Positions 54,543 through 64,000 of a stretch of DNA of 64,000 nucleotides are shown one piece after another. The first letter of the stretch is position 1. Every line of letters starts with the position of its first letter. Below the pieces are notes generated by a model that was not told the origin of the DNA, ran no database searches, and saw only the letters and a program-made list of their open reading frames with translations. A program made the translations under genes and the position numbers. The stretch spans positions 62,001 to 126,000 of the forward strand of contig CAVZLR010000006.1 of NCBI GenBank assembly GCA_963776205.1, in the 5' to 3' direction. The DNA is from UBA4459 sp963776205 (GTDB lineage Bacteria; Bacteroidota; Bacteroidia; Bacteroidales; F082).

Positions 54543-55659
54543 ATGGATTTTATATTTGAGAATATAGATATTCTGTTAGTCCTATTAGCTTTTATAATGG
54601 CTTTTGCACTTGTCGCAATTTCTATCCCGACGATTATTCGTGTTGCCAAACAAAAAAAGTTATTTGAAGAGGTAAACCAGCGAAAGGTGCATAGTGCAAC
54701 TATCCCTACTTTGGGTGGAGTAGCTATTTTTATTGGTATTACAATTAGTTCAATAGTTTCCACAGATGGATATAGTTTTGATGAATTGAAATATATCATG
54801 GCTGCTGTTATTCTGATGTTTTTCATTGGTTAAAAGATGATATACTGGGCATATCACCATTTAAAGAAATTTGCTGTTCAGGTATTGGCGGCGCTCATAT
54901 TAATTTTATTGGGAGATATAAGATTTACAAATTTGCAAGGTGTATTTGGAGTTTGGGAAGTGAATTATTTTATAAGCTTCATTTGTACATTCTTTTTCAT
55001 GATCTTAATAATTAACGCGTTTAATTTAATCGATGGTATTGACGGATCTGGCTTCTGCGACAGCTGTGATTGCTTCCAGTTCAGTAGGAGTATGGTTCTA
55101 TTTATCAGGTCATATCCAATTGGCGATTTTGTCATTTGCAATTTCAGGAAGCCTTGTTTCATTTTTCATGTATAATGTTTTTGGAACCACAAATAAACTA
55201 TTCATGGGAGATACAGGTTCCCTGATTGTTGGTATATTGATTTCCGCATGACAATTAAGTTTATTGAATTAAATATGAATACCGATAATCCATTTTATAT
55301 AAGAGCTGTTCCTGGCGTTTCATTTGGAATTTTAATTATTCCGCTCATTGACACGATTCGTATATTTACCATCAGGATCTCAAATGGATCGCCACCTTTT
55401 CTGCCGGACAAAAATCATATTCATCATAAATTACAGCAATTGTTGGATTCCCACTTGAAAGTCACATCGTATTGATAGTTGTAAATTTGTGTTTTATTTC
55501 TCTGTCATTTACCTTAAGTAAATCGGTATGAACGTTAATTTTATTATAGGAATTTTAATAATGGCAGGATTGGCATTGGCATATTTAGTAACCAGGATGG
55601 TTGCTGTAAAAAATAATTCTGTATCTTTATTCCATTCTAAGTGGTGGAGGATTATGTAA
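54543..55659 (+). CDS. WecA/MraY-family undecaprenyl-phosphate sugar-1-P transferase (frameshifted)
   Basis: Overlapping pieces in three frames form one polytopic membrane enzyme of about 371 residues, starting MDFIFENIDILLVLL and ending HSKWWRIM. Family motifs occur in order: KVHSATIPTLGG, LKDDILGIS (DD of the active site), NAFNLIDGIDG, FMGDTGSLIVG and the C-terminal DKNHIHHKL. Indels are inferred near 54830, 54865, 55045, 55250, 55450 and 55530. The enzyme moves a sugar-1-phosphate, usually GlcNAc-1-P, from a UDP-sugar to undecaprenyl phosphate, starting O-antigen or exopolysaccharide synthesis. It opens the polysaccharide region. Confidence 0.88.
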
Positions 55660-55723
55660 TTAAGTAGTTTATTGACAATAAAAGGTATCTTTAAATGATC
55701 AAAATGATCTCAAATTCTGTGAC

Positions 55724-56209
55724 ATGAAAAAAATAATATTACTTCTATTAGCTATTTTATTTTCAATTAATTTAAGTTTTATCGCAAGAAGAACCCTATT
55801 TTCCAGAAGTTTGTCAGATCAATTGATGCGTCTGTTAGGTTATGTGCCAAACCCTACATATAATGCATTAAAACTTAATGTTTCCATTGAAAATATTATA
55901 TTTTACCATCGCGTAGGGTTTTACACTTCTTTTGAAAAAGGTTTGGATTCAGATTACTTTAGTAATATTATCGGGATTCATGTTACAGCGATAAAATACT
56001 TCTATGTGTACTTAGGGATAGATATTTTTACAGCTAATGGTATTATCAATAACGCCGATAACTGGGCTGAAGGTACGCGAAAAGAGTTAGGGGTCGGTGT
56101 CTATCCATATAAAAACTTTCTTGTTACTTTAGGGTGGTCAAATACAGTTAACTGGACATTTACGGTAGGTTATCGTTTCCCCATCATGACAAGACCAAAA
56201 GCTGAATAA
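55724..56209 (+). CDS. Small outer-membrane beta-barrel-like protein, unknown function
   Basis: The 161-residue protein has a hydrophobic signal (MKKIILLLLAILFSINL) and alternating strands (KLNVSIENIIFYHRVGFYTS, FLVTLGWSNTVNWTFTVGYRF) that fit an eight-stranded barrel. I do not recognise the family. It lies 64 bases after the WecA-like gene and convergent with the Wzc gene, so a surface polysaccharide role is possible only by location. The frame is intact. Confidence 0.6.
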   Translation: MKKIILLLLAILFSINLSFIARRTLFSRSLSDQLMRLLGYVPNPTYNALKLNVSIENIIFYHRVGFYTSFEKGLDSDYFSNIIGIHVTAIKYFYVYLGIDIFTANGIINNADNWAEGTRKELGVGVYPYKNFLVTLGWSNTVNWTFTVGYRFPIMTRPKAE

Positions 56210-56309
56210 TTCAATTTCTTAAACCGTTATCAACAATTCTTTCCTTTAATTTTAATCCTGGCTTATCTTAATTTTCTGTAACGCTCGTTTGAGTGTTAAT
56301 CAATAGGGA

Positions 56310-58794
56310 TTACGCATCGTCATCAGGTTTTAATCTTTTTCGATTGCTGGTTTTCTTATCAGCACTATAACCGTATCCATAACCGTATCCATAACCGTAT
56401 CCGTAACCATATCCGTACCCATATCCATAACGGTTTGCTTTTCTCCTGAGGGAAATGCCATTTAAAATGATCCCTACTTTTGATAATTTATGTTCTTCAA
56501 GTTCATTGAGGACTCCTTTCAGGCCATTTTTATTCGTATAGTTTTCCCTGACCACAAATACAATCATATCAAAAAGGCCGGCAATTTGTGTTGCATCAGC
56601 AACAGTTCCTATAGGAGAGGTGTCAATAATAATGACGTCATAATTTTGCTTTAATTCATCAATAAGTTGAGCTAAGCGATCATCTGTCAATAATTCTGCC
56701 GGATTAGGCGGAATAGGCCCAGCGGCAATCACATCCAGAAATGGATGTTTTGTTTTGAATACAATATTTTCCAGTTTTTCCTGGCCTAATAAATAGAACA
56801 CAACGCCATTATCAGGATCCAGTTCAAAGTTTGCTGAAACAGATGACCTTCTTAAATCCAGGTCGAGAAGTACTGTTTTTTTCTTTGACAATGCATACAG
56901 AGACGCAATGTTTATCGCATTGTATGATTTGCCTTCCCCGGCAAAGGAAGAGGTTACGGCAATAACCGGTTTGTCCTTTGCTTTGGTAATAAAATTGATT
57001 TTATTCTTGATGGCACGGTATGGTTCACTGGCAGGCGAATTGGGTTTGTCCAGCACCAGCATACTTCCTTTATATTTTTTAGAAGTATTGTAAATATATC
57101 CAATGATCGGAAAATTTGTAACTGATTTAATGGAGACATCAGAAACTACTTTGGTATTTAAAAAGTCGAGGAGGAAAATGATGATAATTGGAATGATAAG
57201 TGCCAGTAAAATGGCATTTCTGTATATTTTAAACCGTCGGGTCCCACTGTGCCTGTTACATGTGCTTTTTCAAGAATTTGGGTGTCCAGCACATTTGATG
57301 CTTTGGCAATTTGTGCTTCAGATAGCTTCTGCAATAAAAATGTATAAATAGCATTGTTGAGTTTGTACTTCCGTTCAATGTTCAAATAGTTTCTTTCAGT
57401 TTGCGGAATGCTTTTCACCATGATCTCATAATCAGCTATCCTGGATTTAAGATCGTTTATGGCAAATTCGGAATTGGCAATAATATTTTCAATATTTTCA
57501 AGCAGGTTTACTTTCGTTTTCTCAATTTGTGCATTCAGGCGTTTTAATTTAGGATGCTCAGAATTTTTAATGGAAGTGAAGCTCGATTTTTCAATGATAA
57601 AACCATTGAGTTCCAATACCAGGCTGTTTAAAAGTGGATCACTAATCCCCATGGTTGCCGGAGCAATGACAGTTTCCAGTTCTTTATTTCTTACTATATA
57701 ATCCTTCAGAAACGTATAATATTTATGTTGTGTTTCCATCTCAACGAGTTCTATATCCATTGTATTCAATTGCTCCAGAAATTGCTGGGATTGAGATGAA
57801 ATATCAACGATATTGTACTTGGTTTTAAAAGACTGCTTCAGGTCTTCCGAAATGTCCAATGAATCAGAAACATTATCCAATTGAGTCGTGATGAAATCTA
57901 TGGTTCTGCTGGCGTTTTCATTTTTTCGCTCCAGCGTGTAGTCCTGGTAAATTTGAACATGTTTGTTCAGAAAGTCGATACCCTTTCTTGCATTTTCATC
58001 TTTTATGGATATGTCGGCAATGGTGGCTTTCGATTCACCCAAATCAATTGACAGGTTATTTTTATACTTATTGACTAATGAAGTATATGAATTGAATTTA
58101 AATTTATAGTTATTCTCTAATATGTGGATTAAAGCGATTGTTTAACACAATTGTAAATGAATAATGATCAGATTCGATGAGTGTTCCTGCCTGGACTTCC
58201 TGGTTTATTGAGATTTCAGGAATCCATCTGATTGTATTTGATTCCGCATAATCATAAACGGGTTTGTTTTCATCGTCCGCTTCGATGATGATATTTCCAT
58301 CCGGTAGTAACTTTAACTGAAAAGAAAACATCAAGTAATTGGGGATGATTTTCATCCCAGACGACATCAAACGGGGCATTCTTATATTGTTCTATCGTCT
58401 TTACATTTCCTACCGAATAATAACTTACCTCAAAATCCAGTTCTTTGATGGTTCGTTCCACCAATGGGCTTGAAACGAACACTTCCATCTGGTTAAAGTA
58501 ATAACTGTAACTTCGCATCACCCCAAATCCCTGGAACATGCTTTCACTGGATAATCCGGCACCGGTAACAGGCGACGAAGCCTGGCTTGGATCTACCATC
58601 ATTGTAGTAGTGATATTATATACGGTGGTGGTATACCGATTATAAAAGAAAGCCAGAATGACAGCAATAATGATGGCCAGCAAAAACCAATACCAATGAT
58701 TCATGTATTGATAAATCACTTTTTTAATATCTACAGGTTCATTCGCCTCTGAGCCTTTTGATTTAGGAACCGTTTTGTTTTCTTGTTTGATCAT
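56310..58794 (-). CDS. Wzc-type polysaccharide co-polymerase with tyrosine autokinase domain (frameshifted)
   Basis: Four pieces join into about 827 residues. From the N-terminus: a first membrane helix (WFLLAIIIAVILAFFY), a Wzz domain, a long coiled coil (TLERKNENASRTID onward), a second helix (ILLALIIPIIIIFLL) and a BY-kinase domain with Walker A FAGEGKS, Walker A' VLLDLDLRRS and Walker B VIIDTSPIG. The C-terminus is a tyrosine cluster of ten YG units (DNA 56363-56433) before a basic tail. Indels lie near 57235, 58045, 58110 and 58330. The protein controls chain length and export through phosphorylation of the tyrosine tail. It overlaps the Wza stop by one base. Confidence 0.88.
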
Positions 58795-59562
58795 TATTGA
58801 AAGAATGCTATGATGGCCAAGGTAGATGTAAGTACTGAAAGTCCAAGTAATAAAGGTTGAAATGCGCCCATGGTCTTGATACCCCAGACCCTGTTATTTG
58901 GCTGCACGTACAATACATCGTTTGGTAAAATATAATAATAAGGTGAATCAATGAGGTCAGGACTTGTGAGGTCAATACTGGCTACCAGTTTTCCTTCCGG
59001 TGTTTCCCTGATGAGCCTTACATCATGGTAATCACCCCAGTCAGTTACATCGCTTGCAGTTCCCAGTGCCTCAAAAATACTTAACCTGGATTTGATCATC
59101 CGATGTTGTCCCGGACTTTCCACTTCGCCTAATACAGTTATGGTGCGGGCGACAACAGAAACAAATACGGCTGTGTTGTCCAGGTATTTATCAACTCTTT
59201 TCTGTAATGTGTCCCTTATCTGATTAACTGTCGAACCTGCCACCATGAATCTTACCCATCAATAAAAATGAAATATAACCCTGTTCATCAACAATATAAG
59301 ATGAAGTGGCCAGATCATTAGCGCCACTACTTCTTCCTTGCTCGGTAAGGTTCAGAAATTTAGAATTATCAGGGTCGTCACTGATTACCTGGATGTACAA
59401 ATAGTCATTCACCCGTATTTCATATTCATCAGGTATGGGGCCGTCAGCGTAGACGGTATCCGATTTCATTTCATACATATAAGTGATGTCTTTCAAAGGC
59501 CTTGTGCACGAAAAGAGAACAATCATTACGATTAGAAAAAGAAAAAAAATGGGCCGATGCAT
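58794..59562 (-). CDS. Wza-type polysaccharide export lipoprotein (one frameshift)
   Basis: The frame is open from 59628, but ATG 59562 (MHRPIFFLFLIVMIVLFSC) supplies a lipoprotein signal and is preferred. An indel near 59240 splits the poly-export domain (DEYEIRVNDYLYIQVIS) from the SLBB part (ITVLGEVESPGQHRMIKSRLSIFEALG). A C-terminal hydrophobic segment (LLLGLSVLTSTLAIIAFF) replaces the usual amphipathic barrel helix, a variant known in Bacteroidota. About 255 residues. It forms the outer-membrane channel with the Wzc partner encoded next, with which it overlaps by one base. Confidence 0.87.
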
Positions 59563-59582
59563 CTGTTTGATTTTATAAGATT

Positions 59583-59590
59583 CAAATATA
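59583..59590 (-). promoter_or_regulatory. -7 promoter element of the wza-wzc operon
   Basis: On the minus strand TATATTTG fits the TAnnTTTG consensus, 21 bases before the chosen Wza ATG. No good -33 box is visible. Confidence 0.4.
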
Positions 59591-59803
59591 ACAAATATCT
59601 GTTGTAAACTTATCCTGGTTTGATCCACTGTTAAACCAATGAATCATACGAAAAATCAAATAAAAAGTTGTCGATGTTTGGTATTTCAAAGATTTTTCTA
59701 TATTCGAGTAATATTTTTACTCGTTACGTTTGAGATTGTTGTATAACGTGACTGAGGGGGCGAAGCTATGATATACTCAGGCTTAAAGACTATAAATTCT
59801 TAG

Positions 59804-60349
59804 ATGCTCGATACCATCATCACCAATAAAACGCGCATTAAATTACTTCTGAAATTCTTTGTGAACCAGGAGAATAAAAGCTATTTGCGTAAACTGGCAT
59901 CCGAGTTCGGTGATTCCACCAATGCCATTCGCATCGAATTAAACAGGTTGGAGGCAGCAGGGGTTTTGACATCAGAAGCAGATGGAAACCGGAAAATGTT
60001 CAAGGCCAACCGAAAGTATCCTTTGTATGAGGAAATGTACAGCATTGTCAGGAAATTTGTAGGAATTGATAAAATTATTGATGAGGTTGCCCGGAAAATT
60101 GGTGATCTGCACAGTGCTTACCTGACAGGAGAACTGGCCCGTGGCATTAATTCTTCGGTGATTGAACTTACCCTGGTGGGTAATGAACTGGATGAAGCCT
60201 ATATCGATCAATTGGTGCATAAAGCAGAAGCCATTGTGAACCGCAATATTCAAACTACGATTTTACCATTGGAAGAAAAAGAAGCCTACTTAAAAAACAA
60301 TGCGGCCTTGATCATCTGGAAAGCGCACAAAGAAAATAATGAGAGTTAA
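59804..60349 (+). CDS. Winged-helix regulator with nucleotidyltransferase-like domain
   Basis: The 181-residue protein has an ArsR-like winged helix (residues 5-65, with LRKLASEFGDSTNAIRIELNRLEAAGVL as the DNA-binding unit). A C-terminal domain (about 90-175, SAYLTGELARGINSSVIELTLVG) looks like a minimal nucleotidyltransferase fold. Proteins of this layout commonly precede polysaccharide genes in Bacteroidota. It stands divergent to wza-wzc and just ahead of the epimerase and ABC exporter genes, so it may control both sides of the locus; that is inference. Ligand unknown. Confidence 0.75.
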   Translation: MLDTIITNKTRIKLLLKFFVNQENKSYLRKLASEFGDSTNAIRIELNRLEAAGVLTSEADGNRKMFKANRKYPLYEEMYSIVRKFVGIDKIIDEVARKIGDLHSAYLTGELARGINSSVIELTLVGNELDEAYIDQLVHKAEAIVNRNIQTTILPLEEKEAYLKNNAALIIWKAHKENNES

Positions 60350-60399
60350 AGCAGACATTAAATAAGATGACTAAAAATAAACTCCAAAAATTGTAGAAA

Positions 60400-61467
60400 G
60401 TGAAAGTGCTGATAACAGGTGTGGCTGGTTTTATTGGATTTCATCTTGCCCGGAAATTACTTGATCTCGGTTACGAGATAATCGGTATTGACAATATCAA
60501 TGATTATTATGATATCCAGCTTAAATTGGACAGACTGCATGAACTGGGTATTTCAGATGAGGCATTGAAATGGCACAAACCGGAAAAAAGCTTAACATAT
60601 TCGAATTTTACTTTTATCCGAATGAACCTGGAAGACCGGAAGGAGATCAGCCAGCTTTTTGCTGATGAGGGCTTCGACAAGGTTTGCCATCTGGCTGCCC
60701 AAACAGGCGTTCGATACAGTATTGAAAATCCACATGCTTATGTAGATAGTAATATTTCAGGATTTATGAACATACTGGAAGGATGCCGGCAGACACAGGT
60801 GAAGCACCTGGTTTTTGCCAGTTCATCAAGTGTTTATGGCAACAATGACTAAAATACCCTACAGCACAACTGACAAGGTAGACCATCCCATCAGTTTGTA
60901 TGCGGCTACAAAAAGAGCCAATGAACTGATGGCCTATTCTTACAGCCATTTATTCAAAATTCCGGCAACAGGATTGCGATTTTTTACGGTCTATGGCCCA
61001 TGGGGAAGACCTGATATGGCTTACTATCTGTTTACCAAAGCCATGATGGAAGGTAAACCCATTACAGGTGTTTAATTATGGCAACATGCTGCGCGACTTC
61101 ACCTACATTGATGATATCGTTGAAGGAATTCAACTGGTGCTTAGCTCACCACCTTCAATTGATCATACTACCTGAAGAGAATGTCACCAATTGGAAAAAG
61201 AACTGACCGGCACCATTTAAGTTATACAATATAGGGAATGGTAACCCAATAAATTTGCTTGAGTTTATTGAATTGCTTGAGCAAAATTTAGGAAAAACAG
61301 CTAAAAAGAATTCTTACCCATGCAGCCAGGAGATGTGTATAAAACTTTCGCCGACATAAGCGACCTGGAAAAGAGAGTTTGGCTATCAACCGGCTACTGA
61401 GGTAGAGCAAGGCGTGAGACATTTTTGTGAGTGGTATAAAACTTATTATGAATTGAACAATGGATAA
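60400..61467 (+). CDS. UDP-glucuronate 4-epimerase-like NAD-dependent epimerase (frameshifted)
   Basis: Starting from GTG 60400, the protein has the Rossmann motif GVAGFIGFHLA, VCHLAAQTGVRYS, the catalytic serine region in FASSSSVYG and YAATK (Y and K of the active site). HYSHLFKIPATGLRFFTVYGPWGRPDMA, here read as separate segments, is the mark of UDP-glucuronate 4-epimerases (LpsL/Cap1J type). Indels near 60850, 61075, 61160-61220, 61310 and 61375 split it; corrected, it has about 355 residues and ends at 61467. It supplies UDP-galacturonate for acidic polysaccharide. The ABC permease gene starts inside its last codons. Confidence 0.85.
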
Positions 61468-62305
61468 ATTACCGGATATAACAGTGTATGAGCCAGGACA
61501 GCGTTCGAAACTTGGTTTCTTCAAAACCTTCGTAGTTATTTCGAAGAATATTTACAATTCCAGAAACCTGATCTATCAGTTATATAAGCGTGACTTTCTG
61601 ATGGTTTATAAGAAATCCTTCCTGGGATTGGGTGGTTGATCTTTGCACCCATCATGGGCATTGTATCATGGGTGTTTATGAACATGGCCGGTGTATTATC
61701 ACCGGGTGATGTTGGAGTTCCTTACCCGGTTTATGTACTTCTTAGCACCTCTTTCTGGGGATTGTTTATGAGCTTTTACAATACGACAGGGCAAACATTG
61801 CAGGTGGCACAAAGTTTTATACAACAAGTGAATTTTCACCATGAAGCACTGATCGTGAAACAGGGCTTGCAAAGCCTGACAAATTTTGGAATTACGCTGA
61901 TTATCAATATTATCGTTATGCTTATTGCAGGTGTTATCCCGCATTGGCAGATTATATGGTTACCCTTGATGACTATTACCTATATTTATGATTGCCGCAT
62001 CTTTCGGTATGATCATTTCCATATTAAATACAGTTACAAACGATGTACAGCGCATAGCTACGTTCATGCTGACGCTCTTGATGTTTATAACACCTGTTGT
62101 TTATTCGGCTAAATTGAAAGTGGTCTGGATCCAGGAAATATTTTATTATAACCCACTGACATACATCATCTGTGGCCCCCGTGACCTAATCTTATACGGT
62201 ACGATTGAAAATATGAACAATTACTGGATTTCGCTCCTATTGGTCGTGCTTCTTTTCGGAATGACCATTGCGCTTCTTTTATGTGAGCGAAAAGAAAGTA
62301 GTTGA
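61460..62305 (+). CDS. wzm: ABC-2 type polysaccharide export permease (Wzm), frameshifted
   Basis: The ATG at 61460 overlaps the epimerase stop by 8 bases and reads MDKLPDITVYEPGQRS. Indels near 61632 and 61985 divide the protein, which is about 281 residues after correction. It has six membrane helices and the ABC-2 features LIYQLYKRDFLMVYKKSFLG (amphipathic entry) and NPLTYIICGPRDLI. It is the membrane channel of an ABC transporter that carries finished undecaprenyl-linked polysaccharide across the inner membrane, paired with the ATPase gene 17 bases downstream. Confidence 0.87.
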
Positions 62306-62322
62306 AAGAATGATTTAAAATT

Positions 62323-64000
62323 ATGTTGGAAACACTCATAAAAGTAGAAGGGCTTTATAAAAAGTTTACACGTTCGCTAAAGCGGAGCATGTATTATGGA
62401 ACCATTGATTCGTTGCGTACCATGGTGGGACTTCCCTATGATGAATTTAATTTGAGAAAAGCAGAATTCTGGGCATTGCAGGATATCAATTTAGAACTGA
62501 AAAAAGGAGAAACCTTAGGTATTGTTGGATTGAATGGATCCGGAAAATCAACCTTGTTAAGGTTATTGTCCGGTGTTTTCCCACCTGATGCCGGCCGCAT
62601 TGAGATTCATGGACGAATAGGTTCTTTGATAGCTGTGGGTGTTGGTTTTCACCCACATATGTCAGGCAGGGAGAATATTTATTTAAACGGCACCATTTTA
62701 GGGATGGATAAGGAGGAAATCAATAAGAAATTTGAAGAGATAGTAGATTTTGCTGAAATTCATGAATCCCTGGATGCACCGGTAGCTACTTATTCATCCG
62801 GTATGAAAGTGAGACTGGGATTCTCTATTGCTATTCATTGTGAGCCTGAAATCATGCTGATTGATGAGGTGTTAAGTGTTGGAGATATTGGTTTTAGAAA
62901 TAAAAGTTTGCAGAAAATCTACGAGTTTAAACAAAAAGCCAATGGTGTAATTTTTATCAGTCATGACCTTGAACAAGTTAAAAATTTATGTGACAGAATT
63001 GTTGTACTTGAAGGGGGAAAAATTGTTTATGAAGGTGATGTGTATAAAGGTCTGGTATATTATGAAGATGATGTTCGGGATAAGAAGATAAGATTTGAAG
63101 AAAAGCTCAAGAGAACACAAATCCAAAAGCAATTTAAATATGGGTTTAAAGAATCAGCCGGTGATATTATTGACTTCAAGGACTTTGGAATCTTAAATAG
63201 AGATAGTGCCCCTACCAATCATATCGGTGTACATGAGCCACTTAATTATTATTGTGATTTTGACCTAAAGAAGCCAATTAAGAGTTTATTCTTTTCAGTT
63301 GGAATACTTGATGAAAAATGCAAGCCATTAATCTGGGTTATGAATAATGACGGGAGTAAAGAAAAATTTGAAAATCTAAAACCGGATAGCTATCGCTTGA
63401 TTGTTCAGTTTCCTGAGCATCATTTAGTTCCCAATGTATATATTCCCAGTATCGCCATAAGAAATGGTGAGACAGGTGAAACATATGAGAGAGCCTGGGC
63501 ACAATCTTCATTTCATGTACGAGCTGAGGGTACTGATTTAAGCAGAGGGATAATATCTGTAAAAGAAAACTGGCTGTTGTATCCAAAAGCTATAAATGCT
63601 GATTCAAATGAAGTTTTTGAAAACATAAAACCAGGTGACATAACCATTGATTGTGGTGCCAACGTTGGAGATGTAACACAGAAAATGTCGGAAAAAGGGG
63701 CTAAAGTATTTGCTTTTGAGCCCAACCCATTTGCATTTAAAGAGTTGGAAAAAAGATTTAGAAATAATAAGAATGTTGTTTGTATAAATAAAGGGGTACT
63801 TGACAAGAATGACAAATTGCCACTGTATTTTCATTATGAAAGCAAGAAAGACCCTGTGAAATATTCAGTTAGTTCATCAATAATTGCATCTAAAAGAAAT
63901 GTTGATGAGCAAGACTACGTTGAAGTAGAATTAATTGACTTACATGAGTTTATAATGAGTATTAATGACCATATTAAAATATTAAAACTGGATGTTGAAG
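62323..64000 (+). CDS. wzt: Wzt polysaccharide-export ATPase fused to an FkbM-type methyltransferase (3' truncated)
   Basis: The frame is uninterrupted for 559 codons to the window end. Residues 1-245 are an ABC ATPase with Walker A GLNGSGKST (69-77), signature YSSGMKVRL (157-165), Walker B with D181-E182 and H-loop H214. Residues about 270-405 are a Wzt-type C-terminal beta domain that in homologues binds the non-reducing end of the glycan. From about residue 410 an FkbM/SAM methyltransferase begins: DITIDCGANVGD (439-450) and FEPNP (465-469), then ILKLDVE at the edge. In E. coli O9a-type systems the chain is capped by a separate methyltransferase/kinase, so a fusion would couple capping and export. 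Confidence 0.9.
   Translation, partial: MLETLIKVEGLYKKFTRSLKRSMYYGTIDSLRTMVGLPYDEFNLRKAEFWALQDINLELKKGETLGIVGLNGSGKSTLLRLLSGVFPPDAGRIEIHGRIGSLIAVGVGFHPHMSGRENIYLNGTILGMDKEEINKKFEEIVDFAEIHESLDAPVATYSSGMKVRLGFSIAIHCEPEIMLIDEVLSVGDIGFRNKSLQKIYEFKQKANGVIFISHDLEQVKNLCDRIVVLEGGKIVYEGDVYKGLVYYEDDVRDKKIRFEEKLKRTQIQKQFKYGFKESAGDIIDFKDFGILNRDSAPTNHIGVHEPLNYYCDFDLKKPIKSLFFSVGILDEKCKPLIWVMNNDGSKEKFENLKPDSYRLIVQFPEHHLVPNVYIPSIAIRNGETGETYERAWAQSSFHVRAEGTDLSRGIISVKENWLLYPKAINADSNEVFENIKPGDITIDCGANVGDVTQKMSEKGAKVFAFEPNPFAFKELEKRFRNNKNVVCINKGVLDKNDKLPLYFHYESKKDPVKYSVSSSIIASKRNVDEQDYVEVELIDLHEFIMSINDHIKILKLDVE

Noticed and set aside
56310..56433. Tandem repeat in the wzc 3' end as a CRISPR or minisatellite
   Set aside because: The repeat is in frame, codes for Tyr-Gly at the expected tyrosine cluster of a BY-kinase and has no spacers.
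59804..60349. Winged-helix plus nucleotidyltransferase-like protein as a toxin-antitoxin component
   Set aside because: There is no HEPN partner next to it and its helix-turn-helix is fused to the domain; location beside polysaccharide genes suggests a local regulator.
1..64000. tRNA, rRNA, insertion sequences, prophage, integrase or CRISPR features
   Set aside because: I read the intergenic regions on both strands and found no cloverleaf, no transposase or integrase motif and no regularly spaced repeats.

Overview
The window comes from a member of the Bacteroidota, most likely an anaerobic or microaerobic sediment- or sludge-type lineage. The evidence is an AT-rich genome, type IX secretion (T9SS) sorting domains of type A and type B, a DUF1573-yajC-ybbR-coaE block, Bacteroidota-style promoters (TAnnTTTG at -7) and a DUF5777 beta-barrel. 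No rRNA, tRNA, CRISPR array, transposon or phage gene was found.

Layout. 1-625: start of a short-chain dehydrogenase. 742-15622: a dense respiratory block with six multiheme or monoheme c-type cytochrome genes, a cytochrome b, two thioredoxin-fold proteins and the fused system II cytochrome c synthase CcsBA, ending at a Crp/Fnr regulator (15849-16544). 16647-21356: a four-gene cassette (OprC-like TonB receptor with CxxxM and HxM, small lipoprotein, MbnP-like lipoprotein, MbnH-like diheme enzyme) that reads as outer-membrane copper acquisition. 21363-39854: housekeeping and secreted proteins (a membrane protein, a trans-sulfuration enzyme, a T9SS esterase, coaE, ybbR, yajC, DUF1573, clpB, ychF, rpsA, RNase Z). 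40169-53134: sulfatase, T9SS metalloprotease, DUF1232 protein, MATE transporter and three large T9SS surface proteins, two of them tandem beta-helix paralogues. 53771-64000: a nuclease-like protein followed by an exopolysaccharide/O-antigen locus (WecA-like transferase, Wzc autokinase, Wza, wHTH regulator, UDP-glucuronate epimerase type enzyme, Wzm, and a Wzt fused to an FkbM methyltransferase).

How the genes work together. Periplasmic thiols delivered by the TlpA-like proteins and heme ligation by CcsBA would mature the neighbouring cytochromes. These form two membrane modules (a 19-heme plus cytochrome b fusion; a heptaheme, cytochrome b and NapC/NirT-like set) and a possible outer-membrane output (hexaheme and monoheme lipoproteins beside a beta-barrel). 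The polysaccharide locus covers lipid-linked initiation, chain export by Wzm/Wzt and a separate Wza/Wzc machine.

Two cross-cutting observations. (1) Five intergenic regions between 40.0 and 53.2 kb carry promoters of identical geometry (TTGACA-like, 17-bp spacer, TAnnTTT-like), four with a TTGAC-N4-RTCAA-type palindrome over the -33 box. Two drive apparent stand-alone small RNAs ending in intrinsic terminators, and two leaders share sequence and hairpin. (2) About 30 single-base frameshifts, many in homopolymers, break genes that must be functional (clpB, rpsA, ychF, rnz), while 742-18980 and 46102-53134 are clean. I read these as sequence errors and give corrected gene spans.
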